NCBI GenBank assembly: GCA_001512695.1
Contig: LFSJ01000064.1
Span: forward strand, 62,001 to 126,000
Length of the DNA: 64,000 bases
From: Tepidanaerobacter sp. DTU063
Lineage (GTDB): Bacteria > Bacillota > Thermosediminibacteria > Thermosediminibacterales > Tepidanaerobacteraceae
Direction of reading: 5' to 3'
The position numbers and the translations under genes are program-made. The notes under the pieces were generated by a model, which saw nothing but the letters and a program-made list of their open reading frames with translations, searched no databases and was not told where the DNA came from. Positions 35,753 through 44,227 of the stretch are shown here, one piece after another. The stretch's first letter is position 1. Every line of letters starts with the position of its first letter.

Positions 35753-36435
35753 TTCTTTATTAAATAATTTATTACTTCACCGGCAATAATAAGCCCCATT
35801 ACCGAAGGTACAAACGATATACTGCCTGGGGGACGATGGTTAATTAAAGGGGTCTCAGTTGAAAACACCACTTTTACTCCACTTTCTATACCGTTTTTCC
35901 TTAACTCTTTCCTAATTTTCCTGGCCATTGGGCATACCGAAGTTTCTGATATGTCAGCCACTTGAAATTTGGTAGGATCTAATTTGTTTCCGGCTCCCAT
36001 AGCTGATATAATTGGAATATTTGTTTGTTTACACCTGATAATTAAATCAACTTTTGAACCAAGGCTGTCTATGGCATCCACAACGTAATCATAGTCAGTA
36101 GACAGTATTCTGGTAGCCGTTTTTTCAGAATAAAATTCCCGGATGCCAATCACTTTAGCATCGGGATTTATGTCGAGAATCCTATTTTTCATTACTTCAA
36201 CTTTTGGCAAAGCTAAAGTTGAACGTAGTGCCAGAATTTGTCGGTTTAAGTTAGAAGGGCAGATAATATCATGATCTACTAATACGAGTGTGCCGACTCC
36301 TGCTCGTGCAAGAGCTTCCGCTGCAAATGAACCTACTCCACCGATACCTATGACAGCTACTCTTGATTTATTCAGTCTCTCTATGCCATCTTTGCCTATT
36401 AGTAATTCAGTTCTGGAATAGAATTGTTCTTTCAA
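35749..36435 (-). CDS. tcdA: tRNA threonylcarbamoyladenosine dehydratase TcdA
   Basis: A 228-residue E1-like enzyme (YgdL/CsdL family) that cyclises t6A37 to ct6A in tRNA. The ATP-binding GIGGVGSFAAEALARAG lies at about 31-47, the Asp/Arg residues of DHDIICPSNLNRQ follow, and AIDSLGSKVDLI is typical of the family. Position next to the 6S RNA and aspS matches B. subtilis yrvM. TTG start, 6 nt after GGAGCG. Confidence 0.92.
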   Translation of the reverse strand: MKEQFYSRTELLIGKDGIERLNKSRVAVIGIGGVGSFAAEALARAGVGTLVLVDHDIICPSNLNRQILALRSTLALPKVEVMKNRILDINPDAKVIGIREFYSEKTATRILSTDYDYVVDAIDSLGSKVDLIIRCKQTNIPIISAMGAGNKLDPTKFQVADISETSVCPMARKIRKELRKNGIESGVKVVFSTETPLINHRPPGSISFVPSVMGLIIAGEVINYLIKN

Positions 36436-36461
36436 AAAAATCGCTCCATACTTTTAAGTAT

Positions 36462-36523
36462 AAAAAAACCCCCACCATGCCGTGTTCGCTGACTGTAATA
36501 GAGACCCGGCTACCCAGGTGGGT
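36462..36523 (-). terminator. Terminator of the 6S RNA
   Basis: CCCACC (rc of 36518-36523) pairs with GGTGGG (rc of 36470-36475), followed by seven U (36468-36462) on the minus strand. The loop is long (about 40 nt) and holds part of the 6S closing stem, so this end may be shaped by the 6S fold. Confidence 0.6.
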
Positions 36524-36658
36524 GTCCTCCTAAATGCTTTATATTTCCCTCCCGAAGGAGGGCATATATGCCGCATTCAGAGACCGGACTCCCTATATCA
36601 GAGTGTTGGCTCTTTACTTAGCCAGTTTACACGCACACAGCAGGGTTATTCATTTCTA
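36462..36658 (-). ncRNA. ssrS: 6S RNA
   Basis: An AT/GC-mixed, highly foldable stretch between aspS and tcdA with its own promoter and terminator, giving about 195 nt. TGCTGTGT near the 5' end pairs with ACACGGCA near the 3' end (closing stem), and the apex has CCCTCC-TTCG-GGAGGG, leaving an open central region as in 6S RNA. The aspS-yrvM location is exactly that of 6S-1 (bsrA) in B. subtilis. It binds sigma-A RNA polymerase and represses transcription in stationary phase. Confidence 0.85.
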
Positions 36659-36663
36659 GCACT

Positions 36664-36692
36664 ATATTATCACAAAAGCTGCTATTTATCAA
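36664..36692 (-). promoter_or_regulatory. Sigma-A promoter of the 6S RNA
   Basis: TTGATA (rc of 36687-36692), 17 nt, TAATAT (rc of 36664-36669) on the minus strand; start near 36657. Confidence 0.75.
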
Positions 36693-36733
36693 GGTTTTAC
36701 ACAAATATAGCCATGCCAAATAGTGCTTTATTT

Positions 36734-38506
36734 TTATAATTTTACCTGAATGTGAAGCTCCTTAAGTTGTTTTGCCTCGACTTCGCTGGGTGCTTGTGTC
36801 ATAAGACATGATGCATTTTGGGTTTTGGGGAAAGCAATGCAATCTCTAATGCTTTCTAATCCCAGAAGCAACATAATAAAACGGTCAAGGCCATACGCTA
36901 TTCCACCGTGGGGTGGCACGCCATATTCAAAGGCCTTCAGCAAAAATCCAAAATTTTGACTGGCTCGTTCTTCCGAAATACCCAGTACTTCAAACATCTT
37001 CTTTTGAAGCTCTGCATCATGAATTCTAATACTTCCTCCGCCAAGTTCGGTGCCGTTTAATATAACGTCGTAAGCTTTCGATCTGACCTTAGCAGGGTCC
37101 TTGTCCAAAAGAGGTATATCCTCTTCCATCGGTGATGTAAAGGGGTGGTGCCTGGCTACGAACCTCTTTTCTTCTTCGCTATATTCTAGTAATGGGAACT
37201 CGGTAATCCACAGAAAATTTAACTTATCCTTGTCTATTAAATCAAGGACCTTGCCCAGATACAGTCGCATATTACCTAATGAAGTCATGACAAGTTCGGC
37301 ATTTGTATCCGCTATAAAGATAAGCAAGTCATCGATTTCGCCTTCCAGTCTATCAATAATTTGCTTTAGCGTTTCTTCATCGAAAAACTTGGCTATGGGA
37401 GATTTAACACCTTCCGACGTGATGTTTATCCATGCCAGCCCTTTTGCTCCGAATTCTTTTGATTTTTCCACCAGTTCATCAATTTGCCTGCGACTGAAGC
37501 TTTCATTGCCTTTTTTAATATTTATCCCTTTTACACAACCGCCACCCTTGACCGCCTGGCTAAACACTTTAAAATCGGCATTCTCTACCAAATCCGAAAC
37601 ATCAACCATCTCCAAGCCAAACCTTGTATCCGGCTTGTCGGAACCGTATTTTTCCATGGCATCTTTGTAGGTCATTCTGGGAAATGGTATTTCTATTTGT
37701 TCGCCGGTAACTCTTTCAACTACATATTTTATAAGCTGTTCGTTTATGGAGATGACATCCTCAGCATCTACAAAAGACATTTCTATGTCAAGCTGTGTGA
37801 ACTCAGGCTGCCTGTCGGCTCTTAAGTCTTCGTCCCTAAAGCACCGAGCTATTTGGTAGTATCTCTCCATTCCCGATACCATCAGAATCTGTTTGAATAG
37901 TTGGGGTGATTGGGGCAGTGCATAAAACTGTCCAGGATTTAGCCTGCTTGGAACAAGGAAGTCTCTAGCGCCTTCAGGGGTACTCTTTGTCAGAATAGGC
38001 GTCTCTATCTCTAGAAAGCCCTTTTCGTCAAGAAAATCTCTTATGGCTTTTTTTACTTTGCTGCGAAAAATCATATTGTGCTGCATTTTAGGCCTTCTCA
38101 AATCAAGATACCTGTACTTAAGCCTTATACTTTCATCAACTTTAACATCATCTTCAATGGCAAAGGGAGGGGTTTTGGAAGCACTCAAAATTTTCACTTC
38201 TTCTCCTATTACCTCAATATATCCGGTTGAAATCTTAGGATTTACATTCTCTTCCGGGCGTTTAACGACCTTCCCCTTTACCGCTATGACATACTCGGTT
38301 CTGAGCTTATCTGCTGTTTCAAAAGCTTCCTTTTGCTCTGGATTAAAAACCACTTGAACTACACCGCTTCGGTCCCTTAAATCAACAAAGATGAGGCCCC
38401 CCAAATCTCGCCGTGTTTGAACCCAACCGGCAAGGCATACTTCCTTGCCTTCATGTTCTGGTCTCAAATTACCGCAGTAAAAATTTCGCTTGATATTCAT
38501 TTGCAT
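36734..38506 (-). CDS. aspS: Aspartyl-tRNA synthetase
   Basis: A 590-residue bacterial-type class IIb synthetase: OB anticodon-binding domain (about 1-110), catalytic motifs (FRDEDLRADRQPEFTQLD for motif 2, GLDRFIMLL for motif 3) and the GAD insertion (about 295-410). The anticodon-domain loop reads RRDLGG; Leu here replaces the His found in the non-discriminating Pseudomonas enzyme, but Firmicute enzymes generally have Leu. Start ATG 38506 is 9 nt after AAAGGAG. An upstream T-box reads Asn AAC (see 38555-38800). Confidence 0.95.
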   Translation of the reverse strand: MQMNIKRNFYCGNLRPEHEGKEVCLAGWVQTRRDLGGLIFVDLRDRSGVVQVVFNPEQKEAFETADKLRTEYVIAVKGKVVKRPEENVNPKISTGYIEVIGEEVKILSASKTPPFAIEDDVKVDESIRLKYRYLDLRRPKMQHNMIFRSKVKKAIRDFLDEKGFLEIETPILTKSTPEGARDFLVPSRLNPGQFYALPQSPQLFKQILMVSGMERYYQIARCFRDEDLRADRQPEFTQLDIEMSFVDAEDVISINEQLIKYVVERVTGEQIEIPFPRMTYKDAMEKYGSDKPDTRFGLEMVDVSDLVENADFKVFSQAVKGGGCVKGINIKKGNESFSRRQIDELVEKSKEFGAKGLAWINITSEGVKSPIAKFFDEETLKQIIDRLEGEIDDLLIFIADTNAELVMTSLGNMRLYLGKVLDLIDKDKLNFLWITEFPLLEYSEEEKRFVARHHPFTSPMEEDIPLLDKDPAKVRSKAYDVILNGTELGGGSIRIHDAELQKKMFEVLGISEERASQNFGFLLKAFEYGVPPHGGIAYGLDRFIMLLLGLESIRDCIAFPKTQNASCLMTQAPSEVEAKQLKELHIQVKL

Positions 38507-38554
38507 GTCAAACAACTCCTTTATGCTTAACTTTTGGTCTGGATTAATATAAAT

Positions 38555-38600
38555 AAAAAAACTCTCTCACTGATACAAATTCTATCAGGGACGAGAGTTT
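38555..38600 (-). terminator. T-box expression-platform terminator (aspS)
   Basis: A long stem-loop (ACTCTC... with ...GAGAGAGT) followed by seven U (38561-38555) on the minus strand. It competes with the antiterminator that pairs the T-box sequence with the tRNA acceptor end. Confidence 0.82.
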
Positions 38601-38800
38601 TCCCGCGGTGCCACCCTGTTTGGATAATCCCACTTAAACTTTTAACGCAAGAAACGTAAACCTCTACTTAAGTTCGAGATTTCAGCTCCGGGGTGTTAAT
38701 TAGCATATTCCTTTTCAAAAAGAGCTCTCAGTCACGGCCCTCTCTCCCTGTTGAAAGCAAATATGCCCTTGCCCCATCCTTGCCTTTACTATATCTTTTT
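38555..38800 (-). promoter_or_regulatory. T-box leader of aspS, specifier AAC (Asn)
   Basis: The T-box sequence GGGTGGCACCGCGG (rc of about 38603-38616) and the terminator are clear. Stem I: GGGG/CCCC base (38772-38775 with 38690-38693) and GCATATT/AATATGC above (38760-38766 with 38703-38709) leave TAATTAACA as the 3' side of the specifier loop. By the usual rule (codon, purine, helix) the specifier is AAC (rc of 38695-38697) followed by A, which codes Asn, not Asp. The same rule correctly gives Ser for the serA leader. Asp GAC does not occur in this loop. Confidence 0.85.
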
Positions 38801-38805
38801 TGACT

Positions 38806-38834
38806 ATTATAATTAAATCAGCTCCCTGTGTCAA
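38806..38834 (-). promoter_or_regulatory. Sigma-A promoter of the aspS T-box
   Basis: TTGACA (rc of 38829-38834), 17-nt spacer, TATAAT (rc of 38806-38811) on the minus strand; divergent from htrA. Confidence 0.87.
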
Positions 38835-38941
38835 TGTACCGGAGTGTTGATTTCACAAATTCATAACAAATTACACATAAAGTCAATAAAAAATACGGTT
38901 ATAATTATAATAGTTATTAAATGATTTTGGAGGTTGAAAGC

Positions 38942-40111
38942 ATGCAGTTTTATAGAAAAAAATATATTATTGCGGTGCTGCTGGGTTTAGCCCTCGGGAT
39001 CGCTTTAGTTACTGGAGGTATTTTAGCTTATAACTCCATATACCCTGATGCGGCGGCTCGGGCAGGAAGTGAACAAAATGAAACGTCAAACTCGACACCG
39101 TCCGGTATTTTGCCAACAGATATACCGGAAATCGTAGAGAAGGTCGGCGATGCAGTAGTCTACATCGAAACAGTCAGCGAAAGCAGCAGTTCTTCAGATC
39201 CCTTCTTCAATGACCCATTTTTTAGATACTTTTTTGGAGATAGCTTCGGCTTTCGTACCACGCCAAGGGTAAGCAGGGGCATCGGTACAGGCTTTATCAT
39301 CAATCCTAAAGGCTATATAATCACCAACGAACACGTTATAAACAACGCCACAGAGGTTACCGTTACAGTTATAGGTTTTGATGAACCTTTCAAAGCAACC
39401 GTTGTTGGCAAAGATTTCAATTTAGACTTGGCCGTATTGAAAATTGATTCTTCCAAGAAACTGCCTTATATAGAATTGGGAAATTCTGACGAGATGCGGG
39501 TAGGCGATTGGGTTATCGCAATAGGCAATCCCTACAGGCTCGACCACACGGTAACCGTTGGGGTAATAAGTGCCAAAGGAAGACCGGTCACAATCCCAGA
39601 TCAGTCAACAGGTAAGCAAAGGGTTTATAAGGACTTGATACAAACCGACGCAGCTATCAATCCGGGCAACAGCGGAGGCCCCTTGATATCACTGGATGGT
39701 AAGGTAATCGGTATAAATACGGCAGTCAATGCCCAAGCTCAGGGTATTGGTTTTGCAATACCGATAAATACAGCAAAAGAAGTTCTGGATGAACTTATAA
39801 CAACTGGTTCGGTGACCAGGCCATTTATAGGGGTGCTCCTTCAAGATGTAACAAAAGATCTGGCTGATTACTTTGGGCTCGAAAAGCCAAAGGGCTCAAT
39901 TATCGCTGATGTTGTTTCCAATAGTCCTGCGGAAAAAGCAGGTCTACAACGAGGTGATGTGATATTAAAGATAAACGATACCGATATAAAGAATTCAAAT
40001 GATGTCAGCAATGTCGTCAGCAAATCCAAGATCAATGATAAGTTGGTAATGTTGATATTGAGAAACGGCCAAACTCAATACGTTACAGTGGTAGTTGGAA
40101 AACAGTCTTAA
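38942..40111 (+). CDS. HtrA/DegP-family serine protease
   Basis: A 389-residue envelope protease: short cytoplasmic start, one transmembrane helix (about 8-31), a Ser-rich linker, trypsin-like domain with His131 (TNEHVIN), Asp162 (NLDLAVLKID) and Ser244 (NPGNSGGPL), and one C-terminal PDZ domain (about 285-385). It degrades or refolds damaged envelope proteins. ATG 38942 is 8 nt after TTGGAGG. Start region has only weak -35 matches; TATAAT occurs twice at 38900-38911. One of two plus-strand genes. Confidence 0.92.
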   Translation: MQFYRKKYIIAVLLGLALGIALVTGGILAYNSIYPDAAARAGSEQNETSNSTPSGILPTDIPEIVEKVGDAVVYIETVSESSSSSDPFFNDPFFRYFFGDSFGFRTTPRVSRGIGTGFIINPKGYIITNEHVINNATEVTVTVIGFDEPFKATVVGKDFNLDLAVLKIDSSKKLPYIELGNSDEMRVGDWVIAIGNPYRLDHTVTVGVISAKGRPVTIPDQSTGKQRVYKDLIQTDAAINPGNSGGPLISLDGKVIGINTAVNAQAQGIGFAIPINTAKEVLDELITTGSVTRPFIGVLLQDVTKDLADYFGLEKPKGSIIADVVSNSPAEKAGLQRGDVILKINDTDIKNSNDVSNVVSKSKINDKLVMLILRNGQTQYVTVVVGKQS

Positions 40112-40127
40112 TATGAAAGAAAAGTTG

Positions 40128-40161
40128 CAGCCCGGCAGTTTAGTTCCTGCCGGGCTGTTTC
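40128..40161. terminator. Terminator between htrA and the 70-codon gene
   Basis: CAGCCCGGCAG (40128-40138) pairs with CTGCCGGGCTG (40147-40157), followed by TTTCTT on the plus strand. It ends htrA and overlaps the stop codon of the convergent small gene. Confidence 0.8.
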
Positions 40162-40352
40162 TTATATGGATTGACAAGCTCTTCATTGACCCACTTTTCC
40201 CTGATTCTCTTCACGGTATCAATATCTATATTGGCATAAAGGGCAACATCTTCGTCCGAGATGTCATCATCTTGACCGATAATATCAAGGATATCCGAAT
40301 AATCTTCATTCTCGCTCAGCTTTTTTTTAATGCTTCTGTTTTTCCTGGCCAT
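40140..40352 (-). CDS. Hypothetical 70-residue protein
   Basis: I do not recognise this protein. The first residues are basic (MARKNRSIKKK), the middle acidic (GQDDDISDEDVALYANI), and the C-terminal part may form a helix-turn-helix-like pair (TVKRIREKWVNEEL). ATG 40352 is 5 nt after GGAGGG, so I consider it real. It lies upstream of nothing else in its orientation and may be a small DNA- or RNA-binding protein; this is a guess. Confidence 0.6.
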   Translation of the reverse strand: MARKNRSIKKKLSENEDYSDILDIIGQDDDISDEDVALYANIDIDTVKRIREKWVNEELVNPYKKQPGRN

Positions 40353-40423
40353 AATATCCCTCCTGCCGCACTGTCCATAGTTTAACCTTTTAAACAAAAA
40401 ATATGTTTATATAGCTACGGCAG

Positions 40424-41044
40424 TTACCGCAAAAAGGGATTCATCCTTTTTTCATAACCTATAGTAGATGATTCACCGTGTCCGGGGAAAATTTTCGTAT
40501 CATCATCTAGTTTTAATAACTTTTCTTTTATTGAACTAATAAGCATATCAAAGGAACCACCTGGAAAATCCGTTCTTCCAATTGAACCTGCAAACAATGT
40601 ATCTCCGGTAAAAACAACATTACCAACTTTGATAGATATGCCGCCGGGTGTATGACCGGGGGTATGAATAATTTCCAAAAATAAATCCCCTAGTCTAAAC
40701 TCTTCACTGCCCTTTAATTTTATGTCGGCTGAGGGCTGTGTAAATCTTTCACCCAACAAAAATGAAAGATTGCTCTCTGCTGAGGTCAGCATGTGAGCAT
40801 CAAGCTCGTGAATTACAATTTTTGCACCTGTAGCTTCTTTTATTTCTTTTAAAGCAGCGATATGATCGCTGTGACCATGAGTTAAAAAAATGTATTTTAC
40901 TTTGAGTTCCGCTTCGTTCACTGCATTTATAATCTGCTTGGCATTCTCACCGGGATCTATTATTGCAGCAATTTTACTTTTTTCATCGGCAATTATATAA
41001 CAATTTGTTTCCAAAGGGCCAACTTGTAGCTGCTGTAAAAACAT
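40424..41044 (-). CDS. MBL-fold metallo-hydrolase (GloB-like)
   Basis: A 206-residue metallo-beta-lactamase-fold protein. Metal ligands: H56-x-H58-x-D60-H61 in FLTHGHSDH, His in HTPGHTPG, Asp in VFTGDTLF and His in FPGHGES. It resembles YqgX/glyoxalase II-type hydrolases and could cleave thioesters such as S-lactoylglutathione analogues, but glutathione is unlikely in this organism, so the substrate is unknown. It lies 10 nt after dtd. GGAGG precedes the ATG. Confidence 0.87.
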   Translation of the reverse strand: MFLQQLQVGPLETNCYIIADEKSKIAAIIDPGENAKQIINAVNEAELKVKYIFLTHGHSDHIAALKEIKEATGAKIVIHELDAHMLTSAESNLSFLLGERFTQPSADIKLKGSEEFRLGDLFLEIIHTPGHTPGGISIKVGNVVFTGDTLFAGSIGRTDFPGGSFDMLISSIKEKLLKLDDDTKIFPGHGESSTIGYEKRMNPFLR

Positions 41045-41054
41045 CTAATTCCTC

Positions 41055-41504
41055 CTAAAACTGTTTTTTGCTGTCCAGCAATATGGTGACAGGGCCATCA
41101 TTTGATACGTTGACTAACATTTCAGCCTGAAACTGACCTTTTTCAACTATTTTAACCTTGTTCTTACAAATTTCGATAAATGCTTCATAAAGCTTATTAG
41201 CCTTTTCAGGATCAGCTGCTTGAGTAAAACTTGGCCTACGCCCCTTTCGTGCATCTCCCAAAAGAGTAAATTGAGATACGACAAGCAGTGCGCCATCTAC
41301 ATCCTGAAGGGATTTGTTCATCTTTCCCTCTTCATCTTCAAAAATCCTAAGACCTACTATTTTTTCAGCCATGTAATTGACATCAACCATGGTATCGTCA
41401 ATGGCAACACCTAAAAATACTACCAGCCCCTTATCAATTTGCCCAACGATACTTCCACGAACAGAAACAAAAGCTTCTTTTGTCCTTTGAACTACTGCCC
41501 TCAT
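41055..41504 (-). CDS. dtd: D-aminoacyl-tRNA deacylase
   Basis: A 149-residue DTD homodimer enzyme that removes D-amino acids (and mischarged glycine) from tRNA. The SQFTL motif and the cross-subunit NDGPVT (Gly-cisPro) motif are intact, as is RAVVQRTKEAFVSVRG at the start. ATG 41504 is 5 nt after GAGGAGG; the frame opening at 41531 reaches into relA. It lies 10 nt after relA and is coupled to it, a conserved Firmicute order. Confidence 0.94.
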   Translation of the reverse strand: MRAVVQRTKEAFVSVRGSIVGQIDKGLVVFLGVAIDDTMVDVNYMAEKIVGLRIFEDEEGKMNKSLQDVDGALLVVSQFTLLGDARKGRRPSFTQAADPEKANKLYEAFIEICKNKVKIVEKGQFQAEMLVNVSNDGPVTILLDSKKQF

Positions 41505-41514
41505 GAAATCCTCC

Positions 41515-43689
41515 TCACATACCCATAACACGCTTTACTTCATAAATTCCTTTAATCTTTAATATCTTTTGCATAACACTTTCCAAATGCTGTTTATTGT
41601 TAATTTCTAAAATCAAGTCAATAACAGCAACACCGTTTTTTGTAGCCCTTGCGTTAACCGCATCTATATTAGTTTTAATATCTCCAAGAAGGTTGATTAT
41701 TTCAGAGAGTAAGCCTTGCCTATCATATGCCCAAACCTGTATTTCCACAGGATAGGAAGTGTCTTCAAAACCTTCCCACTTAACTTCTATGAGCCTTTCT
41801 TGATCAATATTACCCTGGTTCAAGTTTTTACAGTCTTTTCTGTGAATTGATACTCCTCTGCCTCTGGTTACGTAACCAATTATTTTGTCGCCCGGAACCG
41901 GATTGCAGCATCTGGAAAACTTTACTAGTAGATTACCGATACCATCAATTTTTATTCCCCGTTCATCTTTCTTTTTAATCTTTGATTTGCTATCGGCTTT
42001 TTCTAAACTGAGCTCCGACTTGTCGGGCTGAACATTTTTTTTGAATTCATCCAAGATCCTTTGAAGTATTTGCTTAGTTGTTACAGCTCCATAGCCTATT
42101 GCAGCATACATATCATCTATACTTGTAAAGCTCATTCGCTTAAATATGTGATTCATAAAATCATGTTTTATAAGCTGATAAATGTCATATCCGTTTCTGC
42201 GGGCTTCTTTTTCCAGCATCTCCTTGCCTCTGGCTATATTTTCATCCCGCCGTTCTTTTTTGAACCATTGCCTGATTTTATTCTTTGCCTGGGGAGATTT
42301 TACTATATTCAGCCAATCGCGACTAGGACCGTTACTGTGGGCGGAAGTTATAATCTCTACAATATCGCCATTGGCCAGCTCATAATCCAGCGGAACCATT
42401 TTCCCGTTTACTTTAGCTCCCACGCATCGATTTCCTATATCAGTGTGAATTCTATATGCAAAATCAATAGGACATGACCCCTTAGGCAAATCGATGACAT
42501 CGCCTTTTGGCGTAAATACGTATACCTCATCGGTGAACAAATCGATTTTCAGGGTCTCCATAAAATCTTTCGCATCCCTTAAATCCCGTTGCCAATCCAG
42601 GATTTCCCTAAGCCATGAAAGCTTTTGTTCAAATTCACTGTTATTTTTATTGCCCTCTTTGTACCTCCAATGCGCTGCAATTCCGTACTCAGCGGTTTTA
42701 TGCATTTCGAAAGTCCTTATTTGAATTTCAAGAGGGTCGCCTGAAGAATCGATTACCGTAGTGTGTAGAGATTGATACATATTGGGTTTTGGCATAGCTA
42801 CATAATCTTTAAATCTGCCGGGAATAGGTTTCCATAAAGTGTGAACGACTCCCAGAGCTCCGTAACAATCCCTTACAGTATTTACAATAACTCTTACGGC
42901 AGTCAAATCGTATATTTGGTCAAATGTTTTATTCTGGTCCTTCATTTTTTTATAAATACTGAAAAAATGCTTGGGCCTGCCCTGTATCTCGGCGGTTATT
43001 CCGGAAGCCGCGAGCCGTTCCTTGAGTATACTTATCATTTCGTTTATATGGTTTTCTCTTTCCTGACGTTTTTTTGCAACCTTTTCTACAAGTTCATAAT
43101 AACGTTCAGGCTCAAGAAATCTAAACGCTAAATCTTCAAGTTCCCATTTTACTTTTGAAATTCCCAAGCGATGAGCAAGAGGTGCAAAGATCTCGACAGT
43201 TTCCAGGGCTTTTTCCCTTTGCTTGTCTTTTGGCATGGATTTAAGAGTTCTCATGTTATGCAGCCTATCTGCCAGCTTAATGAGAATTATGCGAATGTCC
43301 TTAGCCATGGCAAAAAACATCTTGCGAAGGTTTTCGGCCTGCTGCTCCTCCTTGGTTTTATACTCAAGTTTACCCAGCTTGGTGACACCATCTACTAAAA
43401 GAGCTACTTCTGACCCGAAATTACTTTCTATATCATCTAATGTATATTCCGTATCCTCCACCACATCATGCAGTAGCCCTGCAGCAATAGTCGTTACATC
43501 CAGTTCTAAGTCAGCCAATATTTTAGCAACTTCCAGAGGGTGGAAGATGAACAATTCCCCTGACACCCTTAGCTGGCCACTATGTGCTTTCTTTGCAAAT
43601 TCGTAGGCCTTTCTTATTAAGTTAATGTCAGCTGATGGACTGTATGACAATATTTTCTTTTCTAAAACTGCAAATTCCAAACCTTCCAC
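41515..43689 (-). CDS. relA: Bifunctional (p)ppGpp synthetase/hydrolase
   Basis: A 724-residue Rel protein with both enzymes: the HD hydrolase (FHPLEVAKIL, LLHDVVEDT, ADRLHNMRTL) and the synthetase (RFKDYVAMPKPN, QSLHTTVI), followed by TGS (about 385-445, VFTPKGDVIDLPKGS), helical, zinc-finger-like (SRCCNPVPGDKIIGYVTRG) and C-terminal ACT domains. Both active sites look intact. It governs the stringent response. GTG start at 43689; apt precedes it, as in most Firmicutes. Confidence 0.95.
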   Translation of the reverse strand: MEGLEFAVLEKKILSYSPSADINLIRKAYEFAKKAHSGQLRVSGELFIFHPLEVAKILADLELDVTTIAAGLLHDVVEDTEYTLDDIESNFGSEVALLVDGVTKLGKLEYKTKEEQQAENLRKMFFAMAKDIRIILIKLADRLHNMRTLKSMPKDKQREKALETVEIFAPLAHRLGISKVKWELEDLAFRFLEPERYYELVEKVAKKRQERENHINEMISILKERLAASGITAEIQGRPKHFFSIYKKMKDQNKTFDQIYDLTAVRVIVNTVRDCYGALGVVHTLWKPIPGRFKDYVAMPKPNMYQSLHTTVIDSSGDPLEIQIRTFEMHKTAEYGIAAHWRYKEGNKNNSEFEQKLSWLREILDWQRDLRDAKDFMETLKIDLFTDEVYVFTPKGDVIDLPKGSCPIDFAYRIHTDIGNRCVGAKVNGKMVPLDYELANGDIVEIITSAHSNGPSRDWLNIVKSPQAKNKIRQWFKKERRDENIARGKEMLEKEARRNGYDIYQLIKHDFMNHIFKRMSFTSIDDMYAAIGYGAVTTKQILQRILDEFKKNVQPDKSELSLEKADSKSKIKKKDERGIKIDGIGNLLVKFSRCCNPVPGDKIIGYVTRGRGVSIHRKDCKNLNQGNIDQERLIEVKWEGFEDTSYPVEIQVWAYDRQGLLSEIINLLGDIKTNIDAVNARATKNGVAVIDLILEINNKQHLESVMQKILKIKGIYEVKRVMGM

Positions 43690-43701
43690 CCCTGACCATA
43701 T

Positions 43702-44214
43702 TTAATACTTCACAAGAGAGTATACCTCATAATCCGATAATTGTTCTCTGCCTTTCAAATCTTCTAATTCAATTAGAAAAACAACTGCGGCAACTTTCCC
43801 TCCTAGTTTTTCAACAAGCTCTATTGTAGAAATTATAGTGCCACCAGTTGCAAGTAAATCATCTACCACCACTACTTTTTGTCCTGCCTTTATAGCATCT
43901 TCATGCATCTCGATTATATCAGAACCATATTCTAACTGATACTCTGCCTTAATGGTTTTCCCAGGCAATTTGCCTTTTTTTCTGGTTGGAATGAAACCGA
44001 CACCAAGTTCATACGCAAGAGGTGCTCCTATAATAAATCCTCTAGCCTCGGGACCTGTGATTAAATCCACTTCCTTATCTCTTATGAGTTCTGCCATAGA
44101 CTTAATAGCTTCCTTGAAGGCTTCTCCATCTTTGATTAAAGTCGTAATGTCTTTAAAACTTATTCCTTTTTTGGGAAAATCCTCGATTACTCTAATCTTT
44201 TCTTTTAAATCCAT
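43702..44214 (-). CDS. apt: Adenine phosphoribosyltransferase
   Basis: A 170-residue purine-salvage enzyme making AMP from adenine and PRPP. The PRPP loop [14 protein letters not shown] (about 113-126) and the N-terminal [21 protein letters not shown] are diagnostic; [14 protein letters not shown] follows. It lies between recJ and relA, a frequent Firmicute arrangement. GGAGG precedes the ATG. Confidence 0.96.
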   Translation of the reverse strand: MDLKEKIRVIEDFPKKGISFKDITTLIKDGEAFKEAIKSMAELIRDKEVDLITGPEARGFIIGAPLAYELGVGFIPTRKKGKLPGKTIKAEYQLEYGSDIIEMHEDAIKAGQKVVVVDDLLATGGTIISTIELVEKLGGKVAAVVFLIELEDLKGREQLSDYEVYSLVKY

Positions 44215-44227
44215 TTATTATCCTCCA

